From the NCBI GenBank assembly GCA_949130485.1, contig OX422185.1, positions 16,805,011 through 16,869,010 on the forward strand: a DNA stretch of 64,000 bases, written 5' to 3'. Under the pieces are notes generated by a model. The model was not told the origin of the DNA, searched no databases, and saw only the letters and a program-made list of their open reading frames with translations. The translations under genes were made by a program, and so were the position numbers. Source of the DNA: Agelas oroides. Taxonomy: Eukaryota > Porifera > Demospongiae > Agelasida > Agelasidae. Every line of letters begins with the position of its first letter. Within the stretch, counting starts at the first letter, position 1. Shown piece by piece: positions 52,301-61,300 of this stretch.

Positions 52301-55300
52301 CAATACTAGCACTGTAGGGACAAAGTGCTCCGAACATTCTTTAATGCACTTGATTAAGTGCGACCTATGAGGGTACCTTCTTCGGAGAGAGTCTTATGTG
52401 TGGGTTATTTAGAGAGATGCCTTCTAGTTAGAGTGACATTGACACATCCATACCAACCCGTACTCAATCTTTTAGTACTTATTTCGGCACCTGACCGAGT
52501 AGTATTGGACTCCTGGCTGCAGCAGGCCGACTGCGTGGTCCAGCAGACCAGGCTAAATTAAAATACAGTGTCATTCCATTGCTTGCCCACTATGTAGAAA
52601 TCTACAGAGCATTAATATCAGCAACACCCCTACAAAATAGTTTCCAGCACCCTCTCTGGAGTGGAAAATAGTTTTGCTGGTGATGTGGTCTGGATATGTA
52701 CCGTAGTCTCGGGAAAGAGTGCCCATGGGCGGAACACCTTACAAGACTACCAAAGAGGAGGGTGGGCATTCTTTCAAGTGTTTGTGCATTTAACCACAAA
52801 AGAGCATGTTTTCAGCTAGTCGATACCCTTGAAGCAAATAATTGTATAGACAATATTAAACGGACAACGGAGCTGCCAGCCACTTCAAAGTGCTGATGGT
52901 AAGCAGCACTTTAAATGACACCATATCACTGTCAGTAGCTCACAGTGTGCACCAAATTAGCTTCATCTGTCTACGTAAAGCAACCTATTAACAAATTCGG
53001 TCTACAAATTTTCTTATACCTCAAATATGCATACCACTTGATGCTGTGCTCCTCCAACTCCATGAATGCACTCTATTGGTCACACATAGCTCGTCGAAGG
53101 GTGGGCGCTCATTTGAGTAAACTTTGACCCTATACAGGAAATTGAGCCAAAAGTCTAGTAGGGGGTGGGCTCTCTTTCCGTATATTTTCTCAAAGTCCTT
53201 GCCTGCGTGTTTTCAGTTCATGTTAATAGAATGCTTGCAATTAGGGATGGGTACGGGCAAAAGTCCGAATCAGCATTTCAGTTTCTAAATAGTTGTCCAT
53301 ATTCATGCGTGGGTGCTTATTTTGTATGGGTGCCTATTATACTGTATGGTACACACACCTCAACCATTATTGTCCTGCTTTCATGCTCTGATAGACTATT
53401 TCTCTTGCTTGATACACCAGTCATGCTCAGAATGATGGTATTAGATGTTGTGAATAAGCCACCAATATTTGTACAAGATGGTACCTTTACACTAGGGCTT
53501 TAATCCGCTTAGACATTCAGGGAACCACCTAACACTGCTGAGGATTCCCAAGAGTGTGTTGAAGTCCCTGAATGGCCTGTGTGCCATGGCAATGTTTTTT
53601 TCCTTTCTGGGATGAGGATACTCTGGAGACGTTTCTACTGAAAGTGTCTCCACAAGAGAGGGGTTCCACTGCACACTCACATAAGCTATAACCACAGTAG
53701 ACTGCCTAAGTTCAAAATAGTGGATTTACACAATAAGTTTTAAAGGAGTTAAAACAAGTTGGCAGCAGAGTGAGTGGCATGCTAGTACTTGCTGTCACGT
53801 GCACAGCACACACAAATTGACTTACCACCAAAAAGTGCGTGCCAGCAGAGTCAGAGTAGCTCTCTTTTCCTGACCTCGTATGTTTCTGCCCTGCAGGCAT
53901 GCACCACCCTCTGCTTTTCCTCCAAAAATCCTAACAGGCAATCCAAAATAACCTCAGGGCTGCCCATGAATCTCTCTAAATCTGTTAAACCAAATTTGTC
54001 TGCTAAATACCTGACGTGGACCCATAGCAATGAATATTGTATGAGGGTTTGATCCTGTGGAAGCCTGTAAACATCAAAGCTTCTGCCTGAATACTTATTT
54101 ATATAATTGTGGTCTAAACTAGGCCTCAGCAGATTGTAGTTGTTGGAAAGTAGGAAGAGTGTTTTGGGAATACTGAGTTTGGAAGCATCCTGTAGGAAGA
54201 GTAGGTAACTCAGGTCACGTGAGCTACTTTGGAAAATTTTTTAGTGCCACTGGCTAGACTAACATGATGGGAGCTACAACTGTCATCCAACTTTTGCACT
54301 GTGTCACCGTTGATTTTCAGGTACATAACAAGTACTCACATTTTCACCATTTTATCTTTTATGGAGTTTACTGGCAACACTTCTGACTGCTTCCTGAGTA
54401 AAGCAAGTTTGTTTTCAACCAAACTATCAATGCCTGAATTCAACTAGTTTACAAGATGTAATGCAATGAATCAACATTAACAAGTCACAAAATCAAATAG
54501 CCTCTCTTGCAGCCTATTTCTGTGCACGGACATAGGGTGTGAAGGATTGAGTTAATAACTCATTCTGTGACAGAAAGAAGAGCTCCCTGCAGGACCGTGT
54601 TGAAGGCTTTCTCATGCTGCACTACAACCGTTGCTAGTGTTGTGCATGTGACACGTCAAACTAAAGTTACAAATTTGAAACTTATACAGAAGTTAGGGAA
54701 TACTTGGAGGAATATTCAGGAAGCAGGGAATAGCACAGTCAAAAATTTGGCAATAATCTGCCCAGGCCTAATGTGAACAAAAGAAACAAAGTGTATAAAT
54801 GATGAGTGTGCCATGGAGCATTGTGTGGAACCCCTCTCTTGTCGACATGCTTCAGTGCAAAAGTGCCCAAAGTGGCAAAGTGTCCTCATTCCAGATGGAG
54901 AAAATGCCAGTGCTCACAGTTGAATTTTCCTTTAGGACAAAGCTGTGTTAGAGGTAGCCTCGTACCCAGGCCGTTAATTAGGAAAAACGGCCTGGCAACT
55001 TTCCCGGGTTCAAACTGTATACGGATGTGACATCAAAAAGATTACAGCTGCACCCATACAAGCCATGAATATTGGATAATTCATGTGATATTTAATCGTA
55101 GCCACGTGACTGTTCGTAATGTGCAAGCGCATTGTTGTTGCCAGTAGACTCGTTACAGGCTTATATTGGATGGTTACTGTCTTACTTGTCATCTGTAGAC
55201 GAACCGCTTGCAGTAGACTCGCTCTCGCTCACCGATGTCGATGTGCCCGACTGACAGTAAGTACTAACTAGTACCTGACACTGCTACCCTCGAACAGGTC

Positions 55301-58300
55301 CTTGTAAAGAATCCGTTTTGTCCGCAGGTACTGTAGTTGTTGCACACAAGTCAGCAGAAGGAGTTCGAACAAAAGCGTCGTTCCAAGTGCTAGCGGTACC
55401 ACGGGACAGGTATAATACTGTGATGCATTTATGACGTAATTAAAATTCACTACAACTGTCACGTGAAGCGTTCTGAAATCTGATTGGTACTGCCAACCCC
55501 AGTGCAGCGGAAGTCAACAGTTTGAACTCGGATAAGTTGCCAGGCCGTTTTTCCTAATTAACGGCCTGGGTACGAGGCTATGTTAGAGGAGGATGGACAA
55601 GGTTGACTTTTGATAACCTGGGGTCATCACTAATTAAATCTTGAAATTGGAAGAGAGAAGCTGCTTTAGGTTTTTCCATGATTGGACTAAGACTTAAATT
55701 ATGATTTGAAAGTGGGACCCCTCAGGTAAGAGACCAAGGGTTTGTCCGTTAAGATTTAAGGATCAATTTGTGGTGACCCGAGATATTTTACTTAGCAAAG
55801 GACAACCATTTCAACCAATTCCTACATCCTCTGAACCTGTGCTGCCAGGAATTAGCAGTGGCCTTGTTTACATAAGAAGTCTGTGGTTGAAACCCTGCCA
55901 CTTGCTGTAGCTATAGGATATAACCACAGTGGATGGGCTAAGTTCAAAATAGTAAACATGTTCTTCAGATGCCCTGTGGCCATTGTGACCCATGTCCTTT
56001 GATCCCATATGTCTTGTGTGTCCCATGTCCTTTGGTCCCATATGTCTCGTTGTGTCCCATGTCCTGTGTCCCATGTCCTGCGCTCTCTACGTCCATGTCC
56101 AATGTACCAAATACCAGTAATTTCAGTGAGTGAAACCACATGTAAGAAGGTGGGGTTGCTGTAGCTTCAAGACTTGCTTGTGCTAGCTATACCTATCAAA
56201 GATGAATGTATTCTCATAGTGTGTACATAGCTACATAAAGCCCCCTTCCCACTTTGGGGGAGTGTTAGTGAGTTCATATAGTGTGGTATACCACCCTTGA
56301 GTAGTCGCCATCCGCCACACCTCTGGAAAGAAATAGATGCCACTGTTGAATAGTTGCCATGTGTAGTATTTATGCAGTACATATAGTGACAATTTGCTAG
56401 AAGTCCTTGAGATAAATGTTGATTGTCATCCTATGCATCTGCTTCCTCTACATAGGGAAGGCTTTCCTATGTACAGGGAGCAGATACTCTGTATTTTCTG
56501 CCTCAAAACAAAGCAATGGGTGTCCACGTGCAAGTAGTGCTAGTTTCATAGTCCTTGTTTAGGGAGAATTTTCCTTCAAAATTTTGAATATCTCCCTTCC
56601 TCCCCCATATACATATAATGCAATGTAAGGTTGTTGTCACAGAACCGACTTATCCATGGAACTCAACTTGCTACATTTTCTCAAATCTTTAGTTTATGCA
56701 TCTTTGAATGACCAATATCCACATCAAAGTAAATGCTGAAGTATGTAGTTGCAGCATCTGCATGTGGAAATGATATTACTGGTGTGTTCATGGGTTTGTT
56801 GACCTGCACGCCAACATGTATGAAGACCTACAAAGTTTACCTAGTGCAACCACCCATGTGCACTTCCTGGTGTGGCTAGTGTTCCCCCTACCTCCTCATA
56901 ACCCCATTATTGTGAAGGTACATCAAGGTCAACATGTCACAAGTTAGCTCAATACCGTAATCTACTGCTAGTTCTGGGGCCAAGCCTATGATGGCCTCTC
57001 CTGTTTGAGTACACCATACACCTCCTGGTTAGTCAACAATGAAAGCTGGTGTAAGTCCAGTTACTAAGCCCACTGACTCATTGTGAAAAGCATGTCCTCA
57101 TTCTCATAGCACAAAGCAATGGCTGATACACAAGGCTTGAGAAAGGCCAGTGAATTAAGAATCTAGATTAGTCTGGTGCCACTTGTTACTAAAACAAAGT
57201 TATTGCCATTTTGAATAGTCATGACCTTGAATAGTATCCACACAAATCATGTGCTGAAATTCGCAGTTTCAGCTCAGCTTGTGAGAATATGGATTACTGC
57301 TCAAGTGAACTAAGGCATGAGACTTGTAGCCTTATCCCAGGCCCACCCAAAATTTGGGGAAAAGGGCCTGGTCACAATTACAAAATTTCTTGTATGTCCT
57401 GAGTCAGTGTATTATTTAGCAATTATGTGATCATGTTGTAGCCAGCTACTGTTGACATTCTGTGAAGAGTGTGATAGCCTCATTCTCATTCTCAAATGGT
57501 CTTGGAATGAGGCTACTACTTTCACGTGGTTAAGAATTTAGTAATTAGTAATGGAGGAATGTGATTCATCTATCCTAAATTCCTGATTTTGCAGAAGGGG
57601 CCTGGGGACAAGGCTATGAAACATGTAATTTTTGCACTAGATACACAGGTATACATATAAATTAACATTGTGTAAGTGGAACTAATTGTGGACATGGCTG
57701 TCAATTACTGTTAACATGCCAGTCTATATCATGAAACACAGAACAGATGATGTTTGCTCGCTACCAAACTTGTTTACAAGTTCAACTGAAGGGAACATAC
57801 GTATCTGGAAGAAACCGCAGTCTCCTGGAAGACATATATGGATATTATTGATACACTATACACACTACAGAAGCAGCATCAACCAGCAGCTTTCTTCTTC
57901 TCATGTTAAGTAATCCATCAAGCCACATCCAATCGTTGTTTAGCATTCTTCTGTGGAGAGTGCAAAGGTCACTTGTGGTTGAAGCACACAACCGCTGAAA
58001 GAGACGTAGACCACACTTGGTTGTCCTATGTACATATAGCTGACCAAAGAGTCGTTCATGGGGATTTCAGGACGATATGGTCGTAGAGTACAATGTAGAA
58101 AGCCACAATACCTCGTTCACATTTTCCAGTTATGCCCACTTCTGTTAGTCACGTGACCCAACGTTGCAATCACATGAAGATTGAATCCCATGCCTTAGTC
58201 GCCCTGAGTGGTATATGTGCATGGATGCAGCAGTGTCTGTAAATGTATATGAGTCCCACTCTTAACAAAAGTTCAGTGATATGGCACTTTGACATTGGTG

Positions 58301-61300
58301 ATGCACTCTAAATATTCCACAGAATAATATTCAGTTTCTATCAGGGACTGTCACATATGATTTTTGTTAACCCACACACCAGCCCATATAAAGACCTGCA
58401 ATGTGGAATGGTGGGTGCACCCACCCATGTGCATGCACTTGCAGGTATAATAACAGTACTGAACATGCCTAACATATAGACTAGTATCCCCCTCCTCCCC
58501 CACTGTTAGATGGTACATCAATTTCAGAGTCTACTGCCATGTCTCCTGTTACCTCAGTGGTAGAATCTACAGCTGCATGGTTCTGGGGCCAAGCCTATGA
58601 TAGCCTGTCCAATTTGAGTACACCATACACCTCTGTCTTTGTTAGTCAACACAGAAGGCTGGTCGACGTAGGTCCAGCTACAAAGCCCACTGACTTATTG
58701 GTGCCCATATTTCATGTACATACATTTACTTTGTTGTACCCATGTTTCATATGATTGTAGCTTGGGACATTCTGAATTAATTGGTTAAATTAACATGACC
58801 ACAAGAATGTTATGTCGGGTAATTTAGGCCCACCGATGTATTAATAACTACAACACGCGGCAGCCAGTTTGGCTCTGAAACGGTAGCCTACATGGCCTAT
58901 GCACATCGCACAGGCTACTGCATGTACTATGGCTTGTGTGGTAGCGATAGTGACTTGTCTGGGTATGGAAGTACTGAGAACAGCGCATACTTTTTGGCAT
59001 CAAACAAGTTTATCCTAATTGTGCTAAAATGTTTGAGGCGGTGCATATAACAATTGTTACCCAACTATGAGGCACTTTTAAAACTTCAGGTTGGTAGGGT
59101 TCAAACAAACAATTAATTCAGAGTCGCCTTGTGTAAATACAGGAAGCTCACTCTTAAGAGATCTTGAGATAGTTTATGTTCACGTGCGCATGTCTGTGGA
59201 TCTTGTATAGTCTTATATCCCGACCCAACCGAGAAAGGAAAGGGTCTAGTGTCGAAGCCTTGTAATTGAACGTAAATGTAAAATTACGAATTTCTCAATG
59301 TTGAAGAGTGAATTTTATACTGTCCCTTTGAACGGTATGATTGAAGTACTTGCTCTCGCTTCCACATTATTTCATAAACACTGGTCTGAAAGTTTATGGT
59401 TGTTGCTCTCATTTCTGGAGTGAACCCAAGGATTCAGGCTTGTGTCACCTGAACTCTTTCCTCATGAGACTGAGAGGGTGGAGTACAAGACTAGAACATG
59501 TACTAGCTACTCCATCTTCACAACACTCATGCAGATGGGTTAAGGCAGTCTCTGGTTGTGGACAAGTGTAGTTCAGAGTGCTGACCACAGAAAGTTAATA
59601 TTGCAGACAGGAAGCACACTACCACTTTATTGTATTGTGTTTGATGATGTAAACAAACAAATTGGTTTCCATGGAAATGTCCCACCCTCTCAACCAAGGT
59701 GCACTAATTAACACTGCCTTAATTGTATTTCAGTGAACAATATCCTTTGTAAGTTAGCATTCTAGTTACTGTTTGAATGCTTTTCATACGCAGAATTCAG
59801 AATTGGAGTATCAGCTGTGAGTTCATGTCACAAATAACGCCTTCCAATACACCAAAATGGCAGCTAATCACAATTTTTACTAACTCTCCTGCTTTTCAAA
59901 AGAGGTGGAGACTGTCACTCCACTCAAATTATGAACAATGCATGACAGCTGTTGAACGCCATCCTACTTATCAATACTAGACACCAACTTCTCTCAAATT
60001 CGGCACTGCATTGGGTATCATAGGTCAATAATGTACAAGCTTGATTGAGCCTTTTGTATGTCTCCTCTCTGTACCATTTGTAGCCATTCTGTGAGTTAGA
60101 CATGTCTAGTTCACAACCAGTGATAGCACAAAACTGTACAGTACATGGTAAAAGGTCATATCATAGCTAAGAAGCCTACACAAAGCAGCCACTCAGTTTC
60201 TGTAAATTTTAACACCACTTCCACAAATTACGCAATACCTTCTCATACCTACTACGTAAATATCATGAATGATACATTCGGAACCTGCCTGCCTTAACTT
60301 ACCTGAGCATTTGCTTCCCACTCAGGGTAGCTGAGGCCTGGGTCAGTTAAGTATGGCATTAATTGTATGTGTGGTGTGTGTTTGCCTATGGCATCAGCAC
60401 ATGATGTAAGTGAAGATTGTTTACGCTTGTGCAATATGTGCAAGGGTGTGGTGACACAACTTATGTCACTAATCGATTTCCTCTTTCACTACAAGAGTGC
60501 ATGATGATGTCATTTTTTTTATTACATCATCATGCACTCTTGGCTTCTATGGCAGTCTGTATGATTACATCATGTAGCACTAATTGCTACCTCACGCATG
60601 TCACTGATTACTAGCTTCTAACCTCCACTGAACACACACTCCCTCTGCCAGTCTCTTGAAGGGCTGTTTGTCTTGTTGAGTATATACCTTCTCCAAGTAA
60701 TTTCACTATCTACCATGGTGATGTATGATTAGTCAAGTATATGTTAGAATGGTGCCGTTAAAGTTAGCCTCGTTCCCAGGCCTTCCCTGGCTCCAGTTTT
60801 TGATCGCTTGCAGTATGCAAAAACGGAGGGAGAAGGCCTGGTGAATCTTACCACGTGATCCACGGCACAGGTGTCACATGTCGTCGCGCTTGTATATGTA
60901 TAGCTGTGCTTTGGAGAAGACCGATCTTGCATTCTGTACTAGTTACGAAGACCAGACAAGTACCGACAGAGAACAACATCAAGCGTACAAAACATACATG
61001 TATCCAAGCTAGAAGGAATAGCTCCGAAGGGTTGCCGGATGACAAGTGTAAAATATCCGCAACGACAAAATTTTGCTAACGTAGTGAAAAAGAAGCCGCT
61101 TTTGGATTTGCAATGCTTGCAGCGGAACCATCCTTCAGTGGTTCTGCTTCAGACTTGGTTGTGTTCTAGAGATAGGACTTGTCTCTTGGCTGAAACTTGT
61201 CTTGTTTCTCCAGCTTCTCTCAAGCTGGAGATGTAAATGTGAATATGTCTTCGTGTCTAGAACCTGTGACGTCATGTGTGCCGCGGATCACGTAAGATTC

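Noticed and set aside
59341-59571. 76-codon ORF and a second open frame on the plus strand
   Set aside because: The two frames conflict, one contains a TGA, and neither has consensus splice sites or a domain.
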